From Paramyrothecium sp. XJ0827 (Eukaryota; Ascomycota; Sordariomycetes; Hypocreales; Stachybotryaceae): a stretch of DNA of 64,000 nucleotides. The notes under the pieces are model-generated. The model was not told where the DNA came from. It saw only the letters and a program-made list of their open reading frames with translations, and searched no databases. This document shows positions 46,804 to 55,858 of this stretch, one piece after another; positions within the stretch are counted from its first letter, which is position 1; each line of letters opens with the position of its first letter. Location: contig JAJFPB010000006.1 of assembly GCA_020881915.1 (NCBI GenBank), positions 3,348,001-3,412,000 on the forward strand. Direction: 5' to 3'. A program made the translations under genes and the position numbers.

Positions 46804-47107
46804 TGGGAAATAGTCCAGCCTTGGCATGTCTTCCCCGCATTCTCGATCGTCGACAGCTTCCCCGTCCCAACCCCATATCTCCGCATTCTGTCAGCTCTTG
46901 CCGACGAGCTTTTTTATGAACTCGCCTCCGCACGGAAGAATTACGCCATATTCGGTCGTGATCACCCCTGGTCGGTCCACCGGGTTGAGGCCAAGAGGGC
47001 GCGCTACCCCAGGCACGAGTGGCTCTCGCTGCTCTTTAAGCCGAATATGAATGCCGGCAGGGGTCCAAGCCGTTGCTCAATTGGAGCTCTTGGTAGGTCC
47101 AATTAGG
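46804..47107 (+). pseudogene. Isolated coding-like fragment
   Basis: An open frame with no start codon follows a TGA at 46801. It reads as protein-like sequence for about 85 codons (YLRILSALADELFYELASAR; RYPRHEWLSLLFKPN) before a stop at 47105-47107. The frame before the TGA is also open for a stretch. It is probably a gene remnant just upstream of the lyase; an unspliced exon of an unrecognised gene is possible. Confidence 0.3.
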
Positions 47108-47330
47108 CAAGAAGCGACGATGTTACCCTATTGGTACTACGCCAATGGATATCACTGACGTGCTCTCATCTTAGCTTTGAGGGGGGGTTGTCTGCTCGCA
47201 ACATCGTCACACCGAACGGCCTGATGGTGCCATTGATAAAGCTGCCCTTGCAGCGCCCATTCCGCCGATCGATTGAGATGCAGAAGCCTTCAAGCAGCAA
47301 CTTGCTTGGCGCCTCATCCGAACCGCCAAC

Positions 47331-50093
47331 ATGAGAGCCCCTTCGACCTACCTCGTCGCGCTGCTGAGCGCGGCGGGTATTGCTTCATCGCAACGCTCAA
47401 ACTGCACGTCCGGCAGCGTCAAAGTCAAGTGGATTGAAGACACCCCGGCGCAGAACCTCGGAACCACCTTCGGCGTCCCTTGGCCCCAGGGCAGATACCG
47501 CAAGGACGACACGGACTTCAAGATCTCCACTGCCTCGGGAGAAGAGGTTTCCTCCGAGTCTTGGGTTACTGGCTACTGGCGCGATGGCTCCGTCAAGTGG
47601 AGCGCCCACGCCCTCGCCCACACTGAGGAGGTTGCCGACGAATACACCGTCAAGGCAACTCCTAAGGGCGCCAAGGACAACTCCAAGCGTGCCGAAGGCT
47701 CTACCCTGTCGGTCGACGAATCCGGCGACGAGATCACAGTCGACACTGGCAAGATCACTGTTTCTTTCAGCAAGAGCGGTCGCAACATTGTCAACTCGAT
47801 CATCACCGAGGGCGGCAAGACTGTCGGCCGAAACGGAAAGTTGGTTCTCCAATCGCAAAACGCCATCCCGGATAGCCCCGCTGCTCGAGTCGACACTGCT
47901 GTCGCCCGAAGCAATTTCGAGAGCAACATTGAGGAGGTCACCGTGAGCGAGAACAGCTCTGTGCGTGCTCTTGTCACCGTCCGTGGCAAGCACTCCACCA
48001 CCGAGGGCGCTGACCACGAGGATTGGCTTCCATTCGTCGTGCGCTTCTACCTCTATGCCAACTCGGATGCCATCCGCATCGTTCACAGCGTTGTCTTCGA
48101 CGGTGATTCAAACAAGGACTTCGTTTCCGGGCTGGGCATTCAGTTCCAGGTCCCTCTGAAGGGCGAGGAGCAATACAACCGTCACGTCCGTATTGCAGGT
48201 GGTGATGGAGGCTTCCTCAACGAGGCAATTCAGCCCATCACCGGCCAGCGTCGCGACCCCGGTGCCGCCGTCAAGGCTGCGCAGATCGCAGGCCAGAAGC
48301 TCCCTGACGAGTCTACCTGGGACACACGAGTGACCACCAGGCTTCACTGGATTCCAGTCTGGAACGACTACAGCCTTAGCCAACTCTCCCCAGATGGCTT
48401 TACCCTGAAGAAGAGGACAAAGGCTGGTCAAAGCTGGATCAACATCCCCGCCGGCACTCGATCGGGAGGTCTTGCCTACCTCGGTGGAGCGACCCAGGGT
48501 GGTCTCGCCCTTGGTCTTCGTGACTTCTGGAAGAAATACCCCACTGGCCTTGAGGTCTCGGATGCAGGTTCCGATGAGGGCAAGCTCACTCTCTGGCTCT
48601 ACAGCCCCGACGCTTCGCCCCTGGACCTTCGCGGCTACCATGATGGTATGGGTCAAGACACCTACAAGAAGCAGCTGGATGCATTGGAGATTACCTACGA
48701 GGACTACGAGCCAGGCTTCGACACGCCCTACGGCATTGCCCGTACCAACGAGGTCTTCCTGTTCGCTTTCGAGAGCACCCCAGCCAGCGACCGCCTTGCC
48801 GAGCTGAACGCGTACATTGACGCACCCCCCGTCCTGTTCCCTCAGCCCGAGTACGTCAAGAAGACCAAGGCTCTTGGCTCCTACTGGGGTCTCCCTGACA
48901 CTTCGACCCCCCAGAAGGCCGCAATTGAGAAGAACCTCGACTTCATGGTCAAGCACTACCAGAACGAAGTAGAGCAGCGACGCTGGTACGGCTTCCTCGA
49001 CTACGGTGATTTCATGCATGCCTATGACGTTGACAGACATCAATGGCGCTACGATGTTGGAGGCTATGCTTGGGACAATTCTGAGCTTTCTCCTGATCTC
49101 TTTGTCTGGCAATACTTCCTCCGCACCGGCCGCTCTGACGTCTACCGCTTCGCCGAGGCTCTGACCCGCCACGCTGGCGAAGTCGATGTCTACCACATTG
49201 GCGACTGGAAGGGTCTGGGAACCCGCCACGGCGTCCTGCACTTTGCAGACAGTGCCAAGCAGGCTCGTATCTCCCAGCCACAGTACCGCAAGTACTTCTA
49301 CTACATCTCTGGTGGCGACGAGCGTATCGGCGAGCTGCTGGAGGAGTGCCTGGACGTTGACCAGACCTACCTGAAGCTCGACCCCGTGCGAAAGGTGCGC
49401 ACTGACGGATGGACGCCCGCCCCTGGCGAGCCTGTAACCTTCGGATTGGGCACTGACTGGGCTGCTCTTGCGGCCGGATGGCTGCTTGAGTGGGAGCGTC
49501 GCGGCTCCCGCTGGGAGGAGGCCAAGAGGAAGCTGAATGGAACCGCCTCCGGTATCGCGTCGCTGAAGAACGGCTTCGTCACCGGCTCCGGCTCCTACAT
49601 CATCGAGACCGGCACCCTTCTTCCCCCGCCCACTGATCCCGACAACAAAGGAATTGTCGCCACCTCCCACTTGAACGCTGTCTTCGGCATGCCCGAAGTC
49701 ATCTCGGAGCTTCTCGAGTACTGGGGTGACGAGGCCCCGGAGGGCTTCGAGGAGGCTTGGTACGACTACTGCTACTACTACCTCGCCACCGCCGACGAGC
49801 AGCGAGCGCGCTACGGAACCGCCTTCACCGGGGTCAGCCTCAAGCAGGCGCACTCCCGCCTCACGGCCCTTTACGCCAACAACCAGAAGAACAGCACCGT
49901 CGCGGCGCGCGCTTGGAGGGACTACTTCCGGTCCGACGGTCTTCGCGAGACTGTCGTGTTCCAGACAACGCACGTCGAGGGCAGCGGTGTCTTGCACCCT
50001 ATCGACGAGGCGGCCTGGCTCAGCACTAACGACTTTGCCCAGTATGGTCTTTCCAGTATTGGAAACCTTGCCCTTGTTGGTGATTCTTTGTAA
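47331..50093 (+). CDS. PL26-type rhamnogalacturonan exolyase (PcRGLX/YetA-like)
   Basis: This single-exon gene of 920 aa starts at ATG 47331, with a signal peptide at about residues 1-20 (ending IASSQ). The overall plan fits the fungal rhamnogalacturonan exolyase family PL26: an N-terminal beta domain (TFGVPWPQGRY, SWVTGYWRDGSVKWSAHA), a central (alpha/alpha) barrel with conserved WYGFLDYGDFMHAYD, WDNSELSPD and GTRHGVLHFAD, and a C-terminal region ending near NDFAQYGL. Family enzymes remove unsaturated galacturonosyl-rhamnose units from the rhamnogalacturonan I backbone of pectin. Codon use is C-ending, as for a well-expressed gene. I name the family from remembered motifs and length; catalytic residues were not assigned. 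The last codons and 3' region are partly duplicated at 52004. Confidence 0.8.
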   Translation: MRAPSTYLVALLSAAGIASSQRSNCTSGSVKVKWIEDTPAQNLGTTFGVPWPQGRYRKDDTDFKISTASGEEVSSESWVTGYWRDGSVKWSAHALAHTEEVADEYTVKATPKGAKDNSKRAEGSTLSVDESGDEITVDTGKITVSFSKSGRNIVNSIITEGGKTVGRNGKLVLQSQNAIPDSPAARVDTAVARSNFESNIEEVTVSENSSVRALVTVRGKHSTTEGADHEDWLPFVVRFYLYANSDAIRIVHSVVFDGDSNKDFVSGLGIQFQVPLKGEEQYNRHVRIAGGDGGFLNEAIQPITGQRRDPGAAVKAAQIAGQKLPDESTWDTRVTTRLHWIPVWNDYSLSQLSPDGFTLKKRTKAGQSWINIPAGTRSGGLAYLGGATQGGLALGLRDFWKKYPTGLEVSDAGSDEGKLTLWLYSPDASPLDLRGYHDGMGQDTYKKQLDALEITYEDYEPGFDTPYGIARTNEVFLFAFESTPASDRLAELNAYIDAPPVLFPQPEYVKKTKALGSYWGLPDTSTPQKAAIEKNLDFMVKHYQNEVEQRRWYGFLDYGDFMHAYDVDRHQWRYDVGGYAWDNSELSPDLFVWQYFLRTGRSDVYRFAEALTRHAGEVDVYHIGDWKGLGTRHGVLHFADSAKQARISQPQYRKYFYYISGGDERIGELLEECLDVDQTYLKLDPVRKVRTDGWTPAPGEPVTFGLGTDWAALAAGWLLEWERRGSRWEEAKRKLNGTASGIASLKNGFVTGSGSYIIETGTLLPPPTDPDNKGIVATSHLNAVFGMPEVISELLEYWGDEAPEGFEEAWYDYCYYYLATADEQRARYGTAFTGVSLKQAHSRLTALYANNQKNSTVAARAWRDYFRSDGLRETVVFQTTHVEGSGVLHPIDEAAWLSTNDFAQYGLSSIGNLALVGDSL

Positions 50094-50150
50094 ATACATA
50101 ATAGCAGCCGCGTACTGGTGGCATGTTTATAGAAATCTGAATTACAAAGA
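50073..50150. repeat. Duplicated block 1, copy 1
   Basis: Covers the last codons, stop and proximal 3' region of the lyase gene. It aligns with 52004-52080 in the same orientation, differing mostly by transitions. Confidence 0.75.
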
Positions 50151-50946
50151 TGGATTCTGCGAAAGGATCGGGTCATACTTCTCTGCTCGCGAGGCAGCTT
50201 CATCCAATCTGTGATGGATCCCTCATGGCGAGCCCATCCGCGCAATCGGATGATCATGGTACCGATTTGCTCCTGAAAGTGCTTGAGATCGTCGTCACCA
50301 TCTGGTACATGGTGTTTGGCGTTGTAATCTTCGATCCCGGATTGCGCCAGTTTCTCAATAACGACCCGTTGTTTCTTGGAACGACGGGCCTTTACTTTAT
50401 GCTTCCTCTTGCTACCACAAGAGAAACTGGTGAGGCCCTGAACCTCGTCGTTTGAAGTCTCGCCGCTTGAGGCCTCGCCATCCTCAATTTGTCCAGGTGC
50501 AGGAAGAAAATCGTCATCTTGGATATTCTCAAAAGGGTTGTCTTGGACAAAAAATTCGTCCGCCTCTTCGCACGGACAGATCTCAACATACTCGACCTCC
50601 GACTCGCTAGTGATGTCGTCAGTCCCGTACCGTTCACCCCCCTCGTTACTGCTTGGTGGCCGAAAGTCTTCATCGGGGCCTTCTTCGGGCAACACTGTCC
50701 CTTGCCATCAGTCTCATCCCCCGCTCGGGGCAATGAAGTCTCCTTGCTAGACCCGCAAGCCAATGACTGCTTTTTCGTGCTAGATCTCTTGTTACCAGGC
50801 ACTTTGAAGGTTGCCGCGTTGAATGCTCTGGACTCGGCTTTTCTCGAATTAACCCTGACTCGGAGGACAAAACGGACTCGTAAAAAGCGGTTGATCTGCG
50901 TATTCTTGCGTAAATTGTGGGTGATGGAACCTGCGGAATCCCCGAA
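50151..50946 (-). other. Possible acidic/basic hypothetical coding segment
   Basis: On minus, the frame from 50695 to about 50110 has a strongly acidic part (SESEVEYVEICPCEEADEFF) followed by a basic cluster (SKRKHKVKARRSKKQR). That pattern is unlikely to be pure chance. It lacks a clear start and runs into the lyase 3' end antisense. Upstream a stop closes the frame, so another exon would be needed. I cannot name a product. Confidence 0.3.
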
Positions 50947-50995
50947 CAACCATAACACTGGCCAGACGGCTATCGCCCCCCATTTCTAATAATAA
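50947..50995. repeat. Duplicated block 2, copy 1, left part
   Basis: Begins near ACAACCATAACACTGGCCAG and aligns with 52514-52558. The block continues at 51144 after the MITE. Confidence 0.75.
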
Positions 50996-51143
50996 CCTAC
51001 GAGCCTACCCCTGGTGTCTCGTCAGGGATTAAACACTAATATCACAGTTTTGATCACTGCTTAGGATGGTTAGTCTATTTAGTGATCAAAACGGCGATAT
51101 TACTGTTTTATTCCTTTTAAAATACGGTGGGTGTGCTGCTAGG
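50996..51143 (+). mobile_element. 148-bp MITE, copy A
   Basis: The element starts CCTACGAGCCTACCC and ends GGGTGTGCTGCTAGG, so its ends are imperfect inverted repeats beginning CCTA. Inside lies a second, nested inverted repeat (51026-51058 with 51081-51114). It is flanked by AA on both sides. The duplicated flanking sequence at 52514-52648 lacks the element and shows an intact join with a single AA. It codes for nothing. Confidence 0.75.
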
Positions 51144-51230
51144 AAGTTAATATTATATCTTGCTTATATGTGATGGCCACTTAAGAGCGTTAATAGATAC
51201 CTATCGTGTAGAATAGGCCATGTGAGCAAT
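51144..51230. repeat. Duplicated block 2, copy 1, right part
   Basis: Contains GTGATGGCCACTTAAGAGCG and ends near AGGCCATGTGAGC. It aligns with 52559-52648. Confidence 0.75.
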
Positions 51231-51420
51231 ATCTTTATATAATACCTCCACGTACTAATGATAGAGCAACTAGGTAAGAAATCACGACTTTTGTAGCAGG
51301 GAGCTATACCCTTACCGTGCTTTCTACCTTATCCCCCCGTCGGCCCTTGCTTGTTCTTAGATGACACCTCGCTTCGCGTTTACAGATATATGTAACAATA
51401 AGTACAGTGCATTATAACCA
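51231..51420. other. AT-rich non-coding spacer
   Basis: No gene or recognisable repeat is seen between the duplicated block and the tRNA-like fragment. Confidence 0.4.
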
Positions 51421-51423
51421 AAT

Positions 51424-51505
51424 CCCCCGTGGCGTAATGGTAGCGCGCTCCCTGTGATTGCATCACACCTCCCACACTGTGACCGGTTTGTTCGCACCAG
51501 CACGG
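51424..51505 (+). other. tRNA-Ala-like fragment
   Basis: The sequence GTGGCGTAATGGTAGCGCGC matches the D-arm and A-box of fungal tRNA-Ala, and a GTG-ATTGCAT-CAC hairpin would present a TGC anticodon. The acceptor stem does not close over seven pairs, the expected GGGAG partner of CTCCC is absent, and the B-box region (GGTTTGTTCGCACC) is altered. This is probably a tRNA pseudogene or the head of a short retroposon, not a working tRNA. Confidence 0.45.
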
Positions 51506-51713
51506 TAAGTAATCTTGCGTCCAATATATCAACGTACCTTATCGAAATGCCCAAGTACTAATAGCCATAGATGGTCCAATATATCGTGAACCAAGGCCAT
51601 CGCGGTGGCGGTGGCTGAAGAAGCAATCGACGCAAGAAAAGCTCCGCATCCGGTGTCAAGAAGCCAGAGTGTCGTGGCAAATGCAACATAACAAGTATTT
51701 TTTCTTCGGCTTC

Positions 51714-51779
51714 AAATATTTCATGCATCTGTCTCCGTTTTATCGTTTGGCACATCGAAATATTTCATGGATCTGTCTC
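51714..51779. repeat. Short direct repeat, two copies
   Basis: AAATATTTCATGCATCTGTC and the following TC occur at 51714-51735 and again at 51758-51779 with one mismatch, 44 bp apart. Confidence 0.8.
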
Positions 51780-51836
51780 AAGTTCGCTCATATCTCATCA
51801 ATTCCCAAGCTCTCGTGTCTCGAGCCTAACCCTTCA

Positions 51837-52025
51837 TAGTGCGGAACTATTGACCATCGTTTCAAGGACTGTCCATATCGCGAGGCTGCACAAGCGGCTG
51901 CTGCTGCTGCCGCGGCAAAGGGTCACTTGGAAGAGCTCGGACAAGCAGTTGCTAGTGGATGCCAGAACAACAACTGCGACCATGCCTTCAAAATGACAAA
52001 GCTCTTGTTGGTAATTCTTTGTAAA
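51837..52025 (+). pseudogene. Zinc-knuckle coding fragment
   Basis: Just after CCTAACCCTTCATAG, which reads as an intron branch site and acceptor, one frame encodes CGTIDHRFKDCPYREAAQ. This has the C-x4-H-x4-C part of a CCHC zinc knuckle; the first Cys of the motif would lie in an upstream exon I could not place. Eight alanines and then KGHLEELGQAVASGC and CDHAFKMTK follow, and the frame closes at TAA near 52023. The same frame is also mostly open upstream of the TAG. It may be the last exon of a zinc-knuckle gene or a remnant of one. Confidence 0.4.
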
Positions 52026-52080
52026 TAATTAATAGCTGTCGCGTAATGCTGGCATATTTATAGAGAGCTGAATCACAGAG
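52004..52080. repeat. Duplicated block 1, copy 2
   Basis: A diverged copy of the lyase gene end (50073-50150), including the TTCTTTGTAAATA stop-codon context. Many differences are C/T or G/A. Confidence 0.75.
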
Positions 52081-52513
52081 ACAGTGTTAATGAGCTACAG
52101 TCAGCTAAGGCCATTCTGAAACGGTGATGTAGTAGTGCAGCCCATGTTACTGGCCAGTGGATGCGGGTTCGTGAGATGAAGATCAATTACGACCATATAC
52201 CTCCGCATATTGATCACCGCCTGAGACGCCCACCAGGAGATTGCTTCAAGCCTGTCCACCGTCCATTTCCATCTGACCATTGTTTCCAGCATTATTATCC
52301 TGCACAGGATCGGCGGTCGCTGTCGTATTGGTAATCGTAGTGGACGCATGCCGGACACGTCCCACAAGATCGTACGACGATGGAGGGAACATAGTGTCGC
52401 GCGCAACCTACCTCGCAAGTGACTGATATCATACCTCGCTTCTCGATATAAACCTTCTCCTTTTCGCATATTCATGTTGTTAGGAGCATCAAAGCTTGCT
52501 TTCCCGATATTAA
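52081..52513. other. Non-coding spacer between duplicated blocks
   Basis: Does not match the corresponding interval of copy 1 (50151-50946). An open minus frame here (52101-52517) lacks an ATG start and coding character. Confidence 0.45.
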
Positions 52514-52648
52514 GCAACCATAATACTGGCCAGACGGCTATTGCCTCTCATGTTTAACAATAAGTTAATATCACATCTCGCCTCTAAGTGATGGCCACTT
52601 AAGACCGTTAATAGATACTCATCGTATAGTATAGGCCATGTGAGCATA
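52514..52648. repeat. Duplicated block 2, copy 2 (empty MITE site)
   Basis: Aligns with 50947-50995 joined to 51144-51230. At the join it reads CAATAAGTTAAT, the expected unoccupied target. Confidence 0.75.
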
Positions 52649-52679
52649 TGCGGACTGCAATACAGTTTATTATCAAGAG

Positions 52680-52805
52680 TACCTTGAGGAAAGTAAAAGA
52701 AAAATAAAAGAAAAATAAATTATTCTTAAATTAATATTAATATTTATTTTTAAGGATTTTATAATATAGGTAATTAATAGAGATTTATTTATAATAAAAT
52801 CTAAC
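52680..52805. repeat. AT-rich decayed tract
   Basis: Very AT-rich sequence made mostly of AAATAAA/TTAATATTAA words. Consistent with RIP-decayed repeat DNA. Confidence 0.6.
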
Positions 52806-54069
52806 TTGATGTATTTATGAGTCTATCTGTCGTTTCGCGGTCTGAGTTTTCTTGCTAACCGCTTGCCTGGACAGCCTGTTTCTGAAGGGAAGGACCCTCC
52901 TGCCCCAATCTTCTGCCCCATCTTCGAGCAGATCCCCAACCAATAGGTGCGGGGAGTGTCTAATAGCATGGGGGAAATTGGAGATGACCTCTCGTACATA
53001 CGAGGTGATGCCTCAGTCGATCCTTGGTTCTGTTCCTGCATCCATCCATAAACTTCACTACAGGTAGCGGCGGATACGGCTGGAAGCAAAAGCGCTTCTG
53101 GGTGTGCCGAGGATGAGGCACTTTCTCCGGATCTCCTGCACGGGCAGGACAGGACAGACCATTATACGATTGTGCACAGCCCCAACTGCTTGACGCCATT
53201 GACCTTGGGTGGAATGGTTCGACATGGTTGCAGGCCGGTAGATAAGTGTTCGGGGATAGCTTCCAGATGTGGAGTCCCGTCTCCTGGTTCTTCCCTGGTG
53301 CATTAGCGGCCTCTAGTGCATCTCGGTCAACTTCCGAGCACCGACTTGACTCCGGTTCTAGACCACCACCAGGCCTTCTATTCTTTGTGATTACTTTCGG
53401 GGAGCACGTATTTTGCGGGCCACAATGGCGTTCCTCCGCGGAGCATATGAGCACTTGCTGGCAACATCTATCCATATACACTTTTCGTTCTCACCGCTTG
53501 CACAGATGGAGCATGTCTGGTAGATCCTTGACGCCCTCGTGATGGCCGTAGAGCATCCGCAATTCCCCGACGCAAGGTAAGTTTACTCCAAACATGGATT
53601 ATGCTTACTATGCTTATTCCTGATCGCCATCGCCTCTGCACAGTAGCCAGGGTGGTTTCCACGTTGATGGAACTTTTGGAGAAACCCGGGAACTCTAGGA
53701 ACAGCATCCACTAAAAAGTGTAAATTACCGACGGCTCCTACGTAGTGTCTTGGGGTAGTGTCTCGGGTTGCGCTTCATACGACGTATTGGACGGGCGTGC
53801 CCGACGCTCAAACCTAGAGCTCTCATTTACTGCGGTCATTTCAATAGACCTCAATACAGGCCACTTGCTGGTATAGATGTCACTGTAATTTTCATCTCCA
53901 TCGCGGCATAGCTGGAAGTTTACTACGACGGCGCTCACGAGGCGGGATCAAAGAAGTTCATTTGTGTGGATATCATCAGTCATGGTATTCTTGCTCCCTA
54001 ACAGGGTATCAGGATCTGGAACAGTAACTTCGTAGCCTAAACAGTCTCTCCAAGCAGCATAATTCTCCT
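52806..54069. other. No supported gene
   Basis: Overlapping open frames on both strands at 52823-53542, the largest on minus at 52960-53481, show no domain and no clear splice structure. They may be remnants. The rest is the 3' region of the transporter. Confidence 0.45.
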
Positions 54070-55858
54070 CTACACGGTCGTTTCGCGCTTGTTCTCGATC
54101 TGGTGCGACATGCCGTGCGTCTCCTCGGCCATTCTCTTCTTCTCGTCGTGGGCCATATCCTGTTGCTCCGCGTCCTGGTTGCCGTACAGGCCAATCTTGT
54201 ACCAGGGGAGGTCAAAGAGTCGGTCCATGCTCTCCAGGCTGCGGCCGCTAGTCTCGGGCACGGAGAACCACACCCAGAAGCCACCGAGAATGGTGACGGC
54301 GGCGAAGCACCAGAAGGTTCCCTTGGGGGAGATGCCGCCGGCCGATGTGGGCAGCAGCATGTTGGGCACGGCGCGGGAGTTGCCGTACTGGTTGGCAAAG
54401 TGCAGCGTCATGGCCCACGAGGTAGCCAGGGCGCGGATGCGGAGGGGGAACAGCTCAGCGGTCAGCAGGTACTGCATGGAGTTCCAGCCCAGGGCCCAAC
54501 CGAAGCCGGAAACGTAGATCATGGCAATTGCGCCTCGGCTGGCTCCCTTCTGGTGTTCGGGCAGAACAAAGTCCTCCACAACACCAAGCTCGGGGATGGC
54601 CGTGAGGAAACCGGCAACGTAAATCATGGAGATGGATTGCAGCGTAATGCCTGTGAGAAGGGCGCGCTTTCGGCCAATGACATCAACCAAGAACAGGGCG
54701 CACATCAGCGCGGCAAAGAGCTTGACGATACCAAAGACAGCCGTGACCAGCAAGCCCTCCTCGCTGCCCGTAATGCCAAGGATCTTGAACAGGTCGGGAG
54801 CGTAGAGGGTAATGGATCCAGCACCGGACCACTGGCTGAGGAACTGGACCATGGAGGCGAGGTAGAGTCGGAAGAAGTTGGAGGGCACAAACAGCAGCTC
54901 CTTGATCTTTCCGAGCCAGCCGACGCCCTTGGTGGCCTCGAGCTCGTGGTCCAGGGCGGCCTGGATGTTGGCGATCTCATTGACGACGTAGTCGCTGTCC
55001 ATGGGCTGCCTGCGCAGGAAGGCCATGACCTTGGTGGCCTCGGCCGACTTGCCCTGCTTGACGAGGAAGCGAGGCGACTCATACTGGAGGAAGCTCAGCA
55101 GGAAGATGATGCCCGACATGATGATGTGCAGGCTGGTAGGAACCATCCACTGGTTGTGGTCCTCGTCAGATAGGTGAATATGGCAGCCGTAATTAGTGAA
55201 GTAAGCGAGCACAATGCCGATATAAACTGCTCCTGTAAAAAAGCAGGTGCAGAGGCCTCGAACAGACGCGGGTGCAATTTCGGCGATGTAAACGGGGCTG
55301 TATCGTGGTCAGTACGTTGCTGGCGTTGAGGAGTTGGGCGGGAGCATCTTACCCTACCACGGGCGTCTGACCAACACCCAGTCCGGCGATGAAACGTCCC
55401 GCGTAAATGGCACCAAGGCTGCCCTTGACACCACCGACCATGAAGATGGCAATGCCAACGGCCCAGATCAAGCAGAGGAAGCGGGTAGCCCAGATACGGC
55501 CGATGCGGTCGCAAATCATGAAGGCACTGTTGGACACTGGTTAGCCTTAAGCACAGAAAAAGTGAGGGTGAAGTACGTACATCAGGGCACCACCGACAGA
55601 TCCAATCTGGACCATACTGGCAACGTTGGCCTTGAGGTCGGCCCGCTCCGAGATGCCGTAGCTCTCATAGTTGATGGCCTCCTTGAAGTTCTTCGAGTTG
55701 AAGGCTCCCGAGATCAAACCCTCGTCAATGCCTCGCGCCGCGCCCAGCAGCCCGAAGGAGATGACCGCGAACCATAGTCGCCAGTTGAAGACGCCCTGGG
55801 GCTCTCCCAGGTCCTTCAACTTGAAGATGTTAACGGGCTTCTTGACGCCACCGGCCAT
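54070..55858 (-). CDS. MFS sugar transporter, three exons
   Basis: Exons 55858-55581, 55526-55353 and 55297-54070 join in phase to 559 aa, a normal length for the sugar porter family. The start ATG at 55858 has a TATAAG-like box about 125 bp upstream. Motifs in order: GAARGIDEGLISGAF (helix 1), GGAL with ICDRIGRIWATRF (the DRxGR loop between helices 2 and 3), AGRFIAGLGVGQTPVV and PVYIAEIAPASVRG (helices 4-5), ESPRFLVKQGK before the central loop, VDVIGRKRALL (second GRR-type motif), and VPETSGRSLESMDRLFD at the end. About twelve helices are expected. The cytoplasmic tail is charged. The substrate cannot be read directly; the nearby rhamnogalacturonan lyase makes a pectin sugar such as rhamnose a reasonable guess. 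Confidence 0.9.

Noticed and set aside
48108..50099. 663-codon open frame antisense to the lyase
   Set aside because: A shadow of C-ending codons in the lyase; no independent features.
51424..51505. Functional tRNA-Ala
   Set aside because: The acceptor and anticodon stems do not pair properly and the B-box is altered, so it is listed as a tRNA-like fragment only.
52960..53481. 173-codon open frame on minus
   Set aside because: No domain and overlapping open frames in all directions; possibly a remnant but not supportable.
54103..55173. 356-codon open frame antisense to the transporter
   Set aside because: A shadow of the strongly biased codon use of the transporter gene.
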